DNA from: Oceanobacillus timonensis
Lineage (GTDB): Bacteria > Bacillota > Bacilli > Bacillales > Amphibacillaceae
Reading direction: 5' to 3'
NCBI RefSeq assembly: GCF_900166635.1
Contig: NZ_LT800497.1
Span: forward strand, 1,888,378-1,952,377
DNA length: 64,000 nt
Shown here: in pieces, positions 46,231 to 55,290 of the stretch
Layout: the number at the start of each line of letters is the position of its first letter
Numbering within the stretch: the first letter of the stretch is position 1
The notes under the pieces: generated by a model
Seen by the model: the letters and a program-made list of their open reading frames with translations, nothing else
What the model was told of the DNA's origin: nothing
Databases searched by the model: none
Made by a program: the position numbers and the translations under genes

Positions 46231-47082
46231 ATGAAGCATACGACAAAATCAAAGAGCAGAATTAAAAGAAGAATTATTTTCATCATCTTATTACTGATGA
46301 TGCTATCCTTCATGATGAAAGTGTATTTTGATACCAACGTATTTAAAGTGAATAAAGAGCAGTTTTCCAGTACAAAGCTGGAGGCAGGTTCCGAATTAAC
46401 GATATTGCAGATAACCGATGTACATAGTGGTTCATTTGGGGAAGATAATTCAGAGATACTGGAAAAGGTGAAGGACCTTGATGCCGACATCATTGTAATG
46501 ACAGGTGATTTAATTGACCGGAAAACAAAAGATTTGGACATAGCTTTGCATCTTGCCGAAGCATTAGCGGAAGTCAACCCGGATACGTATTTTGTTACTG
46601 GCAATCATGAGCATGAAAACCCCGAAAAAGATGCATTCCTGACAGGATTAGAGAATAGAGGTGTTCAGATTCTGCGTAATGAAAATACAAAAGTGGAAAA
46701 AGCCGGACAGCTGTTTAACCTGGTTGGTGTGAATGATGTATCAACAGCACATGAAGATATGTCTTTGGCATTTGCAGGTGCAGATCCGCAGAATTATACC
46801 GTTTTACTTTCTCATGCACCATCCGTTGTTCAAAAATATCCGGATGTGAGAGCAGATCTCGTATTGAGCGGACATACGCACGGCGGACAGGTGAGAATGC
46901 CGTTTATTGGAGCATTGATTGCCCCTGATGAAGGGCTATTTCCCGAATTACAAGAAGGCGTATATCCATTAGGAACCGAACGTTATTTATATATTGACAG
47001 TGGTCTTGGAACGAGCGGACTGCCAATAAGATTTTTGAATCAGAGTCAGATAAGCCTGGTTACGATTCAGGGAGAAGGATAG
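46231..47082 (+). CDS. Membrane-anchored metallophosphoesterase (YkuE-like)
   Basis: 283 residues from ATG 46231 after GATAAAGAGG. A basic start and one hydrophobic segment (about 13-30) anchor it. Calcineurin-type motifs follow: LQITDVHSG (D-x-H), VMTGDLIDR (GDxxDR), TGNHEH (GNHE), LLSHAP and SGHTHGGQ. The two-metal site hydrolyses phosphoesters outside the membrane; B. subtilis YkuE and YpbG relatives have this form. The role may be in cell-wall or lipid phosphate removal. It stands alone. Confidence 0.88.
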   Translation: MKHTTKSKSRIKRRIIFIILLLMMLSFMMKVYFDTNVFKVNKEQFSSTKLEAGSELTILQITDVHSGSFGEDNSEILEKVKDLDADIIVMTGDLIDRKTKDLDIALHLAEALAEVNPDTYFVTGNHEHENPEKDAFLTGLENRGVQILRNENTKVEKAGQLFNLVGVNDVSTAHEDMSLAFAGADPQNYTVLLSHAPSVVQKYPDVRADLVLSGHTHGGQVRMPFIGALIAPDEGLFPELQEGVYPLGTERYLYIDSGLGTSGLPIRFLNQSQISLVTIQGEG

Positions 47083-47086
47083 AAGG

Positions 47087-47126
47087 AACAAGCAGCACCT
47101 TGTTGGGGGAAGGGGTGTTGCTTGTT
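47087..47126 (+). terminator. Terminator of the phosphoesterase gene
   Basis: A 13-bp stem with one G-U pair (47087-47099 with 47114-47126), followed by TTAG. It begins 5 bases after the stop. Confidence 0.7.
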
Positions 47127-47208
47127 TTAGTCAAATATAATATTAATATACGGTATGTTCCTTTAATAAATTTAGAGATTTTTTAGCACAAGTACAATAA
47201 AAAATATA

Positions 47209-47265
47209 ATAAAACGTTTACAAAAATAAAAAATCATGCTACCATCTGTATATGTTGTATACAAC
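47209..47265 (+). promoter_or_regulatory. Promoter, GntR-type operator and cre-like site of the sugar-acid operon
   Basis: TTTACA (47217-47222), 17-base spacer and TACCAT (47240-47245) form a sigma-A-like promoter. Just past it lies the perfect 12-bp palindrome GTTGTATACAAC (47254-47265), matching the TTGTATACAA type bound by FadR-subfamily GntR repressors. ATAAAACGTTTACA (47209-47222) matches the CcpA cre consensus TGWAANCGNTNWCA at 12 of 14 and overlaps the -35 box. Autorepression and carbon catabolite control are inferred. Confidence 0.6.
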
Positions 47266-47284
47266 GTATGTAAGAGGTGAAAAT

Positions 47285-47959
47285 ATGAGTTTTCCAATCG
47301 ATAGATTACCTTCTTCTTCAAAAGGAGAAGAAGTAGCAAACTTAATTAGATTTGAAATTATTTCAGGAAAATTGAAGAAAGGGGACAAAATTTCTGAGAA
47401 TTATATAGCTTCTACTTATGATACAAGTAGATCTCCTGCTAGGGAGGCATTACGTATTCTTCAAAACGAGGGCTTAATTACCCTAGAAAGGATGGGAGCA
47501 GTAATCCATGGTGTTACCAAAGAAGATTTAGAAGAAATTAATGATGTACGTTTCCTGTTAGAAGGATTCTGTATGAAAAAATGTGCAGAAGAGGCTGATG
47601 AATCACTTTTTGCTTTTCTTCATTTTTCAATAGAACAGATGAAAATTTCTGCAAAGCGAAATGACTTTATAGAATTTTCTATTCAAGATATTGCCTTTCA
47701 TGAAGCAATTATTGAAGCAAGTCAACATAAGAGATTTATGTACGTATGGAAAAGTATAAAAAATATTGTAGTAACAGCTTTATTAATTGCAACTGAAAAA
47801 AGAATTAATATGGAAAAAGAAAAAGTAGATTTCCTAATCAAGAAGCATGCGGATATTGTAAAAGCTATGCAAGATAAGAAGATGACTGGTATTGATGAAA
47901 CACTTAGTGTTCATTTTGAAGACACTAGAAAAACGGTATTAGGTATTCTCTTTAAATAA
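47285..47959 (+). CDS. GntR-family transcriptional regulator (FadR/FCD subfamily)
   Basis: 224 residues from ATG 47285 after AGAGGTGAAA; the frame opens earlier but lacks a site. The N-terminal winged helix (VANLIRFEIISGKLKKGDKI, SRSPAREALRILQNEGLITL) binds DNA. The C-terminal FCD helical domain (DVRFLLEGFCMKKCAEEADE, then FHEAIIEASQHKRF with likely metal-binding His) binds a carboxylate ligand. It probably represses its own operon, whose genes degrade a sugar acid, and is released by an intermediate. Confidence 0.9.
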   Translation: MSFPIDRLPSSSKGEEVANLIRFEIISGKLKKGDKISENYIASTYDTSRSPAREALRILQNEGLITLERMGAVIHGVTKEDLEEINDVRFLLEGFCMKKCAEEADESLFAFLHFSIEQMKISAKRNDFIEFSIQDIAFHEAIIEASQHKRFMYVWKSIKNIVVTALLIATEKRINMEKEKVDFLIKKHADIVKAMQDKKMTGIDETLSVHFEDTRKTVLGILFK

Positions 47960-47987
47960 AGGTATTTGAAAGAAAGGGTTGAAATAA

Positions 47988-48998
47988 ATGAAAGCAATTA
48001 CTTATGCAGGTAAAGAGAAACTAATATTAGAAGAGAGAAATGTTCCTCAGATTAATGTTGGGGAGGCATTAGTCAAAGTAAATTATGGAGGTATATGTGG
48101 AACAGACATGATGATTTATGCGGGCGTTCATCCACGGGCACAATCTGGCTTAGTAATGGGACATGAATTTTCTGGTGAAATTAGTGAGATTAAAGGACAA
48201 TCATCATTTGAAAAAGGTGATAGAGTGGCTATTAATCCTATTAGATATTGTGGTGAATGTGAGCCTTGTAAATCAGGAAACTATCATATCTGTGAGAATT
48301 TAAAGTATATTGGCATAGACTTAGATGGAGGATTTGCAGAATATGCTAAAATCCCCATTGAAAATTTACACATTCTTTCTAATCACGTGAGGGAAGACGA
48401 GGCAGCTGTAATAGAACCTTTAGCAGTAGCTATACACACAGTTAGAAGATCAAAATTTAAAGTAGGTGATGTAGTTACTATATTGGGTGCTGGGCCAATT
48501 GGAATTTTAATTGGAATTATCGCTAAGCTTGCTGGTGCAGCGAAGGTCATTATTTCTGACATCAGTAGTTATCGTTTAGAAGTTGCAGCATCCTATGGTC
48601 TTCATACCGTTAATTCGACGGAAAAGGACTTAATTGAAGAAGTAAAATCAATAACAAAAGGAATTGGCTCCGATGTCGTTTTTGAAGCTGCTGGAAACCA
48701 AATTACTGCAGATCAAATGATATCTGCGATTAAGACTCAAGGCGAAATTATGGTAGTAAGTGTATTTAAAAATTCGCCAACGATTGACTTAGCAAAAATG
48801 CACTTTAGAGAATTATCTCTATCTACAACGAGATGTTTTTCACCAAGGGATTTTGAAGCAGCAATTCAATTTATAGAAGAAGGGAGAATAAATATTGAGG
48901 GGCTGATAAGTCATCGTTTACCAGTGGAATCTTTTGAAGAAGGATTTCAGTTAGTAAAGAAATCTGCAGAATCATTGAAGGTTTTATTCAAATTGTAA
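47988..48998 (+). CDS. Zinc-dependent alcohol/polyol dehydrogenase (MDR)
   Basis: 336 residues from ATG 47988 after GAAAGGG. Medium-chain signatures: catalytic zinc ligands in YGGICGTDMMIYAG and GHEFSGE, structural zinc cysteines in RYCGECEPCKSGNYHIC, and NAD-binding TILGAGPIGILIGI. It resembles L-idonate, sorbitol or galactitol-type dehydrogenases. In this operon it should oxidise the C2 or C5 hydroxyl of a sugar acid to a keto acid with NAD. The exact substrate is open. It lies 29 bases behind the regulator. Confidence 0.9.
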   Translation: MKAITYAGKEKLILEERNVPQINVGEALVKVNYGGICGTDMMIYAGVHPRAQSGLVMGHEFSGEISEIKGQSSFEKGDRVAINPIRYCGECEPCKSGNYHICENLKYIGIDLDGGFAEYAKIPIENLHILSNHVREDEAAVIEPLAVAIHTVRRSKFKVGDVVTILGAGPIGILIGIIAKLAGAAKVIISDISSYRLEVAASYGLHTVNSTEKDLIEEVKSITKGIGSDVVFEAAGNQITADQMISAIKTQGEIMVVSVFKNSPTIDLAKMHFRELSLSTTRCFSPRDFEAAIQFIEEGRINIEGLISHRLPVESFEEGFQLVKKSAESLKVLFKL

Positions 48999-49012
48999 AG
49001 GAGGAACGACTA

Positions 49013-49768
49013 TTGAGTATCAATATTAATTTGGAAAATAAAGTAGCAATTGTAACAGGGGCAACAAGAGGCATTGGGAAAGCTATAGCCATTGGGCTGG
49101 CTGAAGCAGGTGCTGATATTGCACTGGTGCAACGGTCCAAGGATACAGCTGTTCAAGAAGAAATTAAAGCGTTGGGAAGAAACTGTGAAATTATCGAGTG
49201 TGATTTAAGTGATTTAAAACGAGTAAGAGAAGTGGTTTCTGAAGTTAACGAGAAAATGAATTCAGTAGATATCTTAGTAAATAGTGCAGGAATTCAACGA
49301 AGATATCCAGCAGTAGAATTTCCAGAAAATGAGTGGGATGCAGTAATTGATGTCAATTTAAAATCTGTATGGATTCTTTGTCAAGAGGCTGGAAAGGTCA
49401 TGACAGTTCATAAAAGTGGGAAGATTATAAATATAGCTTCTTTAGTTTCGTTTCAAGGTGGAATTTTAGTTCCTGCTTATACTGCAGCAAAAGGAGCAGT
49501 TGGTCAATTGACGAAAGAATTAGCTAATGAATGGTCTTCATTAGGAGTAAATGTGAATGCACTTGTACCGGGTTATTTTGCAACTGAAATGAATACAGCA
49601 CTTATTAATGACTCTGATCGGAGTAAACAAATTTTAGATAGAATACCTGCTGGAAGATGGGGAGATCCAAGTGATATGAAAGGAGCAGCGGTATTTTTAG
49701 CGTCATCTTTAGCTGATTACATTCATGGGCATTTACTGGCAGTTGATGGTGGTTGGCTAGGCCGATAG
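49013..49768 (+). CDS. Short-chain dehydrogenase (KduD/gluconate 5-dehydrogenase type)
   Basis: 251 residues from TTG 49013, 7 bases after AAAGGAGGA. Classical SDR motifs: AIVTGATRGIGKAIAIGLAE, LVNSAGIQRRYPAVEF (NNAG variant), ASLVSFQGGILVPAYTAAKG with catalytic Ser, Tyr and Lys, and VDGGWLGR at the end. This pattern is shared with 2-deoxy-gluconate/5-keto-gluconate dehydrogenases of pectin and hexonate pathways. It would interconvert a keto and hydroxy sugar acid. It follows the MDR gene closely, as do the others. Confidence 0.9.
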   Translation: MSININLENKVAIVTGATRGIGKAIAIGLAEAGADIALVQRSKDTAVQEEIKALGRNCEIIECDLSDLKRVREVVSEVNEKMNSVDILVNSAGIQRRYPAVEFPENEWDAVIDVNLKSVWILCQEAGKVMTVHKSGKIINIASLVSFQGGILVPAYTAAKGAVGQLTKELANEWSSLGVNVNALVPGYFATEMNTALINDSDRSKQILDRIPAGRWGDPSDMKGAAVFLASSLADYIHGHLLAVDGGWLGR

Positions 49769-49795
49769 ACAACAAAGAAATGGGGGAAATGATTG

Positions 49796-51049
49796 ATGAG
49801 CAAACTTGAGATTAAAGATGTAAAGGTATTTATTACAGCACCAAATAATATTAATTTGGTGGTAGTAAAAATAATCACTAATAAAGAGGGGCTATATGGA
49901 TTAGGATGTGCCACTTTTACACAAAAGGCGTTTACCGTTAAAAACGCTATCGAAAATTATTTAAAACCATTCCTAATTGGTAAGGACCCTGCTAATATTG
50001 AAGACATTTGGCAATCCGCAAATGTAAACGGTTACTGGAGGAATGGACCTGTAGTTAATAATGCTATTTCAGGAATTGATATGGCTTTATGGGATATTAA
50101 AGGGAAAATAGCTGATTTACCGGTTTATTCTTTGCTCGGTGGCAAGTCAAGAGATGGAATTGCTTTATATCGCCATGTTGATGGAGGGACTTTAGAAGAG
50201 GTCGAAGCAAACGTTAAAGTAGCGTTAGAAGAGGGATACCAGCATGTCCGCTGTCAATTGGGAATGTACGGTGGGGCAGGAACAAATGATACAGGCTTAA
50301 TTTCTAAGAAGATGAAAAAAGCGGAAAATTTTGAATTAAAAAGGTCTCCTGAGAATAGAAGAGCTGGGGAATATTTTGATCCTGAATTTTATGCGAAAAA
50401 TGTCGAAGCTTTATTTGAGCATTTACGCAATAATTTAGGTAATCATTTTGAAATCATTCATGATATTCACGAACGTATTCCACCAATTGAAGCCATTCGT
50501 TTAGCTAAAAAATTAGAAAAATATGATTTGTTTTATCTTGAAGATCCTTTTTCGCCTGAAAACGCTGATTGGTTAAAACTTTTACGCGAACAAGTATCTA
50601 CGCCAATTGCAATGGGGGAATTATTTAGTCATCCTAATGATTGGAAAGAATTAATTATGAACAAACGTATTGATTTTATTAGAGCACATATTAGTGCAAT
50701 CGGTGGGATAACACCAGCGAGAAAACTGGCTAATTTTGGTGAAATGTTTGGTGTGCGGACGGCTTGGCATGGTCCTGGTGACCTTTCACCAGTTGGAGTG
50801 TTGGCTAACTTCCATTTAGATTATGCAGTGAACAATTTTGGGATACAAGAGTGGACACCTATGAATGAGGCACTTAATCATGTATTTCCTAACGAATTAA
50901 TAATAAAAGAAGGGTATGCGTATGTAGGGGAAGCGCCAGGTCTCGGTATAGATTTTAACGAAGAAATGGCAGCAGAATACCCCGCTCTTAATACATTGCC
51001 GGAGTGGACCTTAGCAAGGACACCAGATGGGACTTCGGTAAAGCCATAA
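49796..51049 (+). CDS. Mannonate dehydratase-like enolase-superfamily enzyme (ManD/RspA type)
   Basis: 417 residues from ATG 49796, 9 bases after GGGGGA. NYLKPFLIGKDPANIEDIWQ and NAISGIDMALWDIKGKIADL form the capping domain. VALYRHVDGGT-like part and HVRCQLGMYGG are followed by metal ligands in IIHDIHERIPP, YLEDPFSPEN and MGELFSHPNDW, and the late TAWHGPGDLSPVG. These match the ManD family, which dehydrates D-mannonate or D-gluconate to 2-keto-3-deoxygluconate. It is the key catabolic enzyme of this operon. Substrate is inferred from the family, whose members vary. Confidence 0.92.
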   Translation: MSKLEIKDVKVFITAPNNINLVVVKIITNKEGLYGLGCATFTQKAFTVKNAIENYLKPFLIGKDPANIEDIWQSANVNGYWRNGPVVNNAISGIDMALWDIKGKIADLPVYSLLGGKSRDGIALYRHVDGGTLEEVEANVKVALEEGYQHVRCQLGMYGGAGTNDTGLISKKMKKAENFELKRSPENRRAGEYFDPEFYAKNVEALFEHLRNNLGNHFEIIHDIHERIPPIEAIRLAKKLEKYDLFYLEDPFSPENADWLKLLREQVSTPIAMGELFSHPNDWKELIMNKRIDFIRAHISAIGGITPARKLANFGEMFGVRTAWHGPGDLSPVGVLANFHLDYAVNNFGIQEWTPMNEALNHVFPNELIIKEGYAYVGEAPGLGIDFNEEMAAEYPALNTLPEWTLARTPDGTSVKP

Positions 51050-51066
51050 TTAAAGGGGAGAAAGAA

Positions 51067-52059
51067 ATGAAAAACAAATTTTTAATTATAGGTATTTTAT
51101 GTATAATTCTTTTACTAACTGCTTGCGGTTCTAAAAGTAGTGAAGCAGAGGACAATGAAGACTATACGTTGAGGATTGGAGTAACTCAGAATGATCAAAA
51201 TGCAGAGTTTATTGGAGTTGAATCTTTTAAGGAAGGAGTAGAAGAAAGAACGAACGGAGAGGTTTCTGTTGAACTGTATCATAGTGACCAGCTGTCAAGT
51301 GTACCGGATTTAATTGAACAAGCAGCTATGGGGAATGGCGTTGGCACCATATCGGATGCGGCAATGCTGGGAGATATAAAAAAAGAATTTTATATTTTGC
51401 AATCTCCTTATATGTTTGATGATTATAGCCAAGTGGACGATTTGACAGAATCGGAACTCTATCAAGGATGGGTTGAGGATTTTACGGATGAAGGTATTCG
51501 CATCCTATCTTTTAATTTTTATCTGGGGGAAAGAAATTTAGCAACAACAGATGAGATTACATCTGCTGCGGATGTAAAAGGAAGTGTGATTCGGACAAGC
51601 GGGGCGCAGATTGTTGATGAAACAGTCTCAGAAATGGGAGGAGCGCCTAGTGGGATGCCTTGGTCAGAAGCGTATCCAGGTTTAGAGCAGGGAGTTATTA
51701 ACGGTGTAGAAGCTCATAATTTAGCAATTTATGAATCAAGTATGTATGAAGTAATTGATTATATAGCCAAAACAAATCATTATCAGCTCGTTTCGGCATT
51801 AGTAGTTAGTGAAGATTGGTTTAATGATTTACCAGAAGAATATCAGGAAATTGTTTTAGAAGAAGCTGATAAAGGAGGAAAAGTAGCTTCAGAATTAGCG
51901 TTAGAGGAATCAGAAGAGTACGAAGAACAGATGAAAGAATATGGGGTTACTTTTCATGAAGTCAATCGTGAAGAATTTAAAGAATTAACAGAACCAGTGT
52001 ATGATAACCTCGATATGATAGAGATTAGAGAGGAAGTACTTGAGGTGTTAGATCAATGA
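51067..52059 (+). CDS. TRAP transporter substrate-binding protein DctP-type
   Basis: 330 residues from ATG 51067 after GGGGAGAAAG. A lipoprotein signal (KFLIIGILCIILLLTAC, Cys20) anchors it. DctP features are SFKEGVEERTNGEVSVELYH, LIEQAAMGNGVGTISDAAML and RTSGAQIVDETVSEMGGAPS, then AYPGLEQGVINGVEAHNLAI with the carboxylate-binding Arg and Asn. It binds an organic or sugar acid outside the cell. It overlaps the 3' end of the dehydratase frame only out of frame. The stop overlaps the next start by 4 bases. Confidence 0.93.
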   Translation: MKNKFLIIGILCIILLLTACGSKSSEAEDNEDYTLRIGVTQNDQNAEFIGVESFKEGVEERTNGEVSVELYHSDQLSSVPDLIEQAAMGNGVGTISDAAMLGDIKKEFYILQSPYMFDDYSQVDDLTESELYQGWVEDFTDEGIRILSFNFYLGERNLATTDEITSAADVKGSVIRTSGAQIVDETVSEMGGAPSGMPWSEAYPGLEQGVINGVEAHNLAIYESSMYEVIDYIAKTNHYQLVSALVVSEDWFNDLPEEYQEIVLEEADKGGKVASELALEESEEYEEQMKEYGVTFHEVNREEFKELTEPVYDNLDMIEIREEVLEVLDQ

Positions 52060-52538
52060 TTATAGAGAAGATAAAAACTGGTTGGATAAAAACGGAAGAG
52101 AATGTGACGACATGGTTGCTGCTTATATTAGTAGGTTTGGTTTTTATGGAAGTGGTAGTACGAGCATTTGGCAATCCTACAACTTGGTCGGTAGGAATAG
52201 CTCAATTGATTTTTATTTGGGTTATTTTTCTTGGAGCTAACCAAGCTTTAAGAAAACATGCTCATGTAGGCATAGATGTAATAAACTACTTTTTATGGCC
52301 AAAACTAAGACTTTTAATTGAAATGATTATGAACATCTTGATGATATTCTTTTTACTTTATCTTATTTATTATGGAAGCGATATGGTTATATCGTCAACG
52401 AGTCGTCTTATTTCAGGTACGAATGTCCCTTATTGGACAGTTACTCTAGCTATTCCGGTTGGTAGTATTTTAATGCTATTAACTACAATAAGCCAAATTT
52501 TGGGGAAGTGGAGACAGATTCGAAGTAATAATGAATAG
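52056..52538 (+). CDS. TRAP transporter small permease DctQ-type
   Basis: 160 residues. Four hydrophobic segments with WLLLILVGLVFMEVVVRAFG and the conserved SVGIAQLIFIWVIFLGANQA, RKHAHVGIDVINYFL. DctQ pairs with DctM in the membrane as the small subunit of a sodium- or proton-driven uptake system. ATG overlaps the DctP stop (ATGA), so the two are translationally coupled. Confidence 0.92.
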   Translation: MIIEKIKTGWIKTEENVTTWLLLILVGLVFMEVVVRAFGNPTTWSVGIAQLIFIWVIFLGANQALRKHAHVGIDVINYFLWPKLRLLIEMIMNILMIFFLLYLIYYGSDMVISSTSRLISGTNVPYWTVTLAIPVGSILMLLTTISQILGKWRQIRSNNE

Positions 52539-52564
52539 AGATATAGGATAAAGGAGTTAATCAT

Positions 52565-53848
52565 ATGACTATTATGTTAATTGTGTTTTTTGTTTTACTA
52601 TTTTTAAATATGCCAGTTGCATTTGCAATAGGAATTTCAGGTATCTCTTACTTCTTTTTTGCAGAGATTCCTAACTCCCTAGCAGTTCAACAGTTTGCTA
52701 CTGGCACTCAATCATTTCCGTTGTTAGCGGTTCCATTTTTTGTTTTAGCTGGTCATATATTAAATGCTTCAGGTATAACTAACAGATTGATAACATTTGC
52801 TAATGTTCTGACTGGACATATGATTGGAGGATTAGCACAAGCTTCTGTTTTGCTCAGTGCAATGATGGGTGGTATATCGGGATCTGCTACAGCAGATGCA
52901 GCTATGCAAAGCAGAATAATGACGAATGATATGTTACGAAGAGGATATTCAAAAGGTTTTTCAACAGGGTTAATTTCTGTTAGTTCGATTATTACAGCAA
53001 CGTTTCCTCCAAGTATTGGGTTAATTTTATATGGTTTTATTGGAGGAGTATCAATTAACAAACTTTTTATTGGGGGAATTATACCAGGTATACTTTTAAT
53101 AACAGTATTAATGATAAGTGTGTATTTTGTTGCTAAGAAAAATAATTACGACCAAAATAATGAATTTAATCCCCCAACAATGAAGGAAGTGATAATTAGT
53201 TTTAAAAATTGTATGTGGGCAATTTTATTTCCTATATTGTTGATTGTTGGAATTCGATTCGGTATATTTTCTGCTTCAGAAGGTGGAGCAGTAGCAGTTG
53301 TTTATGCGATAATTGTTGGTTTTATATTTCATAGAGAGTTAACTTGGAAAAAATTAAAAGTATGTTTAAAAGATGCGGTTACAGATAACAGTATGATTAT
53401 GTTAATTATAGCATCTGCATCTATTTTTAGTTATGTTATTGCTTTTGAAAATTTCCCAAGAACAATGTCTCAATTTGTAACAGGCATTACTGAAAATCCA
53501 CAGTTATTGTTTCTATTATTCTTATTATTTATATTTATGGCTGGACTGTTTATGGAAGCTACTGCAAATAATTTAATGTTAACACCGATATTTCTTCCAA
53601 TTGTAGAAATGGCAGGAATTGACCCAGTTCATTTTGGAGTAGTAATGGTTATTCTGATTACATTTGGAGGTATGACACCGCCTTTAGGGGTTACAATGTT
53701 TGCTGTATTATCTATTACAAAGACCAGCGTTGTAGAATATACTAAAGGAGCTTTGCCTTTTATAATAACAGTACTTGCTATTATTGTTATTATAGCAATG
53801 TTTCCTAGCATCGTATTGTTTTTACCAGATTTACTATTGGGATCATAG
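52565..53848 (+). CDS. TRAP transporter large permease DctM-type
   Basis: 427 residues from ATG 52565, 7 bases after AAAGGAG. Twelve or so hydrophobic segments; PVAFAIGISGISYFFFAEIP, FFVLAGHILNASGITNRLI, MMGGISGSATADAAMQSRIM and FPPSIGLILYG are diagnostic. It is the transport subunit, using an ion gradient to import the acid bound by DctP. It is the last intact transport gene, followed by receptor debris. Confidence 0.93.
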   Translation: MTIMLIVFFVLLFLNMPVAFAIGISGISYFFFAEIPNSLAVQQFATGTQSFPLLAVPFFVLAGHILNASGITNRLITFANVLTGHMIGGLAQASVLLSAMMGGISGSATADAAMQSRIMTNDMLRRGYSKGFSTGLISVSSIITATFPPSIGLILYGFIGGVSINKLFIGGIIPGILLITVLMISVYFVAKKNNYDQNNEFNPPTMKEVIISFKNCMWAILFPILLIVGIRFGIFSASEGGAVAVVYAIIVGFIFHRELTWKKLKVCLKDAVTDNSMIMLIIASASIFSYVIAFENFPRTMSQFVTGITENPQLLFLLFLLFIFMAGLFMEATANNLMLTPIFLPIVEMAGIDPVHFGVVMVILITFGGMTPPLGVTMFAVLSITKTSVVEYTKGALPFIITVLAIIVIIAMFPSIVLFLPDLLLGS

Positions 53849-53998
53849 ATGAAAAGTACTTTATTATAAGAGTGGAAGGAACTTAGTCTATACCATTTAT
53901 TGATGATTTTAGCGGAACTGCAATAAGACTAATGGGGATGAAATTGTAAACGTCATCATATTATCAATTAGTCTTAATCTTAATTGTTAGTGAAGAGT

Positions 53999-54211
53999 AG
54001 TTTGATCGTTTACCAGAAGAGAACTAGTAAATAGTCCTTCAAGAAGTAAGGCAAGCAGGAGAAACGTCTTCTGAAATAAGTATAGAATCTTCTAATGAGT
54101 ATAATTGATGGAAGAAGTTGTATTGAATTTCATCAAGTGAATCGTGAGGAATTTAAAGAATTGACTAACATAGTGTATGAAATACTGCATTTATTAGAAA
54201 TCAAGTATTAA
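53999..54211 (+). pseudogene. Dead tail of a second DctP-type receptor
   Basis: Translated pieces FDRLPEEN, IVLQEVRQAGETSSEISIES and then FHQVNREEFKELTNIVYEIL match the last 75 residues of the DctP protein (FNDLPEEYQEIVLEEADKGG and FHEVNREEFKELTEPVYDNL). Stops and a frameshift separate the pieces. It is a C-terminal remnant of a diverged duplicate. The rest of 53849-54240 shows no gene. Confidence 0.8.
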
Positions 54212-54252
54212 GAAAATAAGTTGAATAAAAGATTTTAATAGGAGGAATTAGC

Positions 54253-55203
54253 TTGAAAATACTAACATCTGCTGAATTACCACAAGAAAATCAATCAAAC
54301 CTAGAAAGAATGTTTCCAGAAGATCATTTTACTTTTTGTAATAACATGGAGGATGCAGAAGACCATCTCTTAGATACGGAGATATTAATAACTTATGGTA
54401 ATGATTTAACCGAAGCAGTGATTCAAAAGGCTTCTAAGTTAAAATGGATAATGGTTATTGCTGCTGGAGTAGATAAACTTCCGTTTCAGGAATTAAAGAA
54501 AAGAGATATTTTGGTTACTAGTGCTAAAGGTATTCATAAAGCACCAATGTCTGAATACGTATTTTTTGTATTAATGTTAGTTTATAGAAAAGGAAAAGTG
54601 TTAATAGAAAATGAGAAAAACAAGGTTTGGACAAGAGATATTCAAATGGAAGAGATAACGAACAAAACAATGCTAATTGCAGGGACTGGTATATTAGGAA
54701 GAGAAATTGCAAAAATAGCAAAAGCTTTTCAGATGAAAACAATTGGAGTTTCAAAAAGTGGTAGACAAGTTGATTATTTTGATAAAAATATTACTTTTAA
54801 AGAAATGGATATGTATTTGAATGAGGCAGATTTTGTGATTTCTATACTTCCAAGTACTCCTGGAACTAAGGGATTCTTTCAGTATAAGCACTTCGAAACA
54901 ATGCCTGAACATGGAGTGTTTGTTAATATCGGAAGAGGTGATGCGGTTAGTGGAGAGGTCGTTTTAAAAGCTATACACGAGAAAGAAATATTTCATGCTG
55001 TATTAGATGTGTTTGAAGAAGAGCCTCTTCCGAAAGATCATCCATTTTGGGAAGAAGAAAATATTACTGTGACTACTCATTTATCGGGAGTTTCTCCACA
55101 TTATTTTGATAGAGCATTAGATATATTTTCTGATAACCTGGAAAAATACAAAAACGGCAAAAAAAATATATTGAATATTGTTGATGTAAAACAAGGCTAT
55201 TAA
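54253..55203 (+). CDS. D-2-hydroxyacid dehydrogenase
   Basis: 316 residues from TTG 54253, 7 bases after AGGAGGAATT. The NAD domain has TMLIAGTGILGREIAKIAKA (GxGxxG near residue 143). Conserved parts include ILPSTPGTKGFFQYKHFE, NIGRGDAVSGEVV with the catalytic Arg region, FEEEPLPKDHPFWEEEN with the active Glu, and TTHLSGVSP with the His. It reduces a 2-keto acid or oxidises a 2-hydroxy acid. In this operon it probably acts on a product of the sugar-acid route. About 400 bases separate it from dctM. Confidence 0.9.
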   Translation: MKILTSAELPQENQSNLERMFPEDHFTFCNNMEDAEDHLLDTEILITYGNDLTEAVIQKASKLKWIMVIAAGVDKLPFQELKKRDILVTSAKGIHKAPMSEYVFFVLMLVYRKGKVLIENEKNKVWTRDIQMEEITNKTMLIAGTGILGREIAKIAKAFQMKTIGVSKSGRQVDYFDKNITFKEMDMYLNEADFVISILPSTPGTKGFFQYKHFETMPEHGVFVNIGRGDAVSGEVVLKAIHEKEIFHAVLDVFEEEPLPKDHPFWEEENITVTTHLSGVSPHYFDRALDIFSDNLEKYKNGKKNILNIVDVKQGY

Positions 55204-55224
55204 TATAGTTAAATGATTCAAGCT

Positions 55225-55264
55225 AAAATTCCTATTGTCTAAATTTTTAACAATAGGAATTTTT
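55225..55264 (+). terminator. Terminator of the sugar-acid operon
   Basis: A 13-bp stem, AAAATTCCTATTG (55225-55237) with CAATAGGAATTTT (55251-55263), followed by a T before the TA at which the IS630 element is inserted. Confidence 0.75.
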
Positions 55265-55290
55265 ATATAAGTTGAATTTATGATTCTAAC

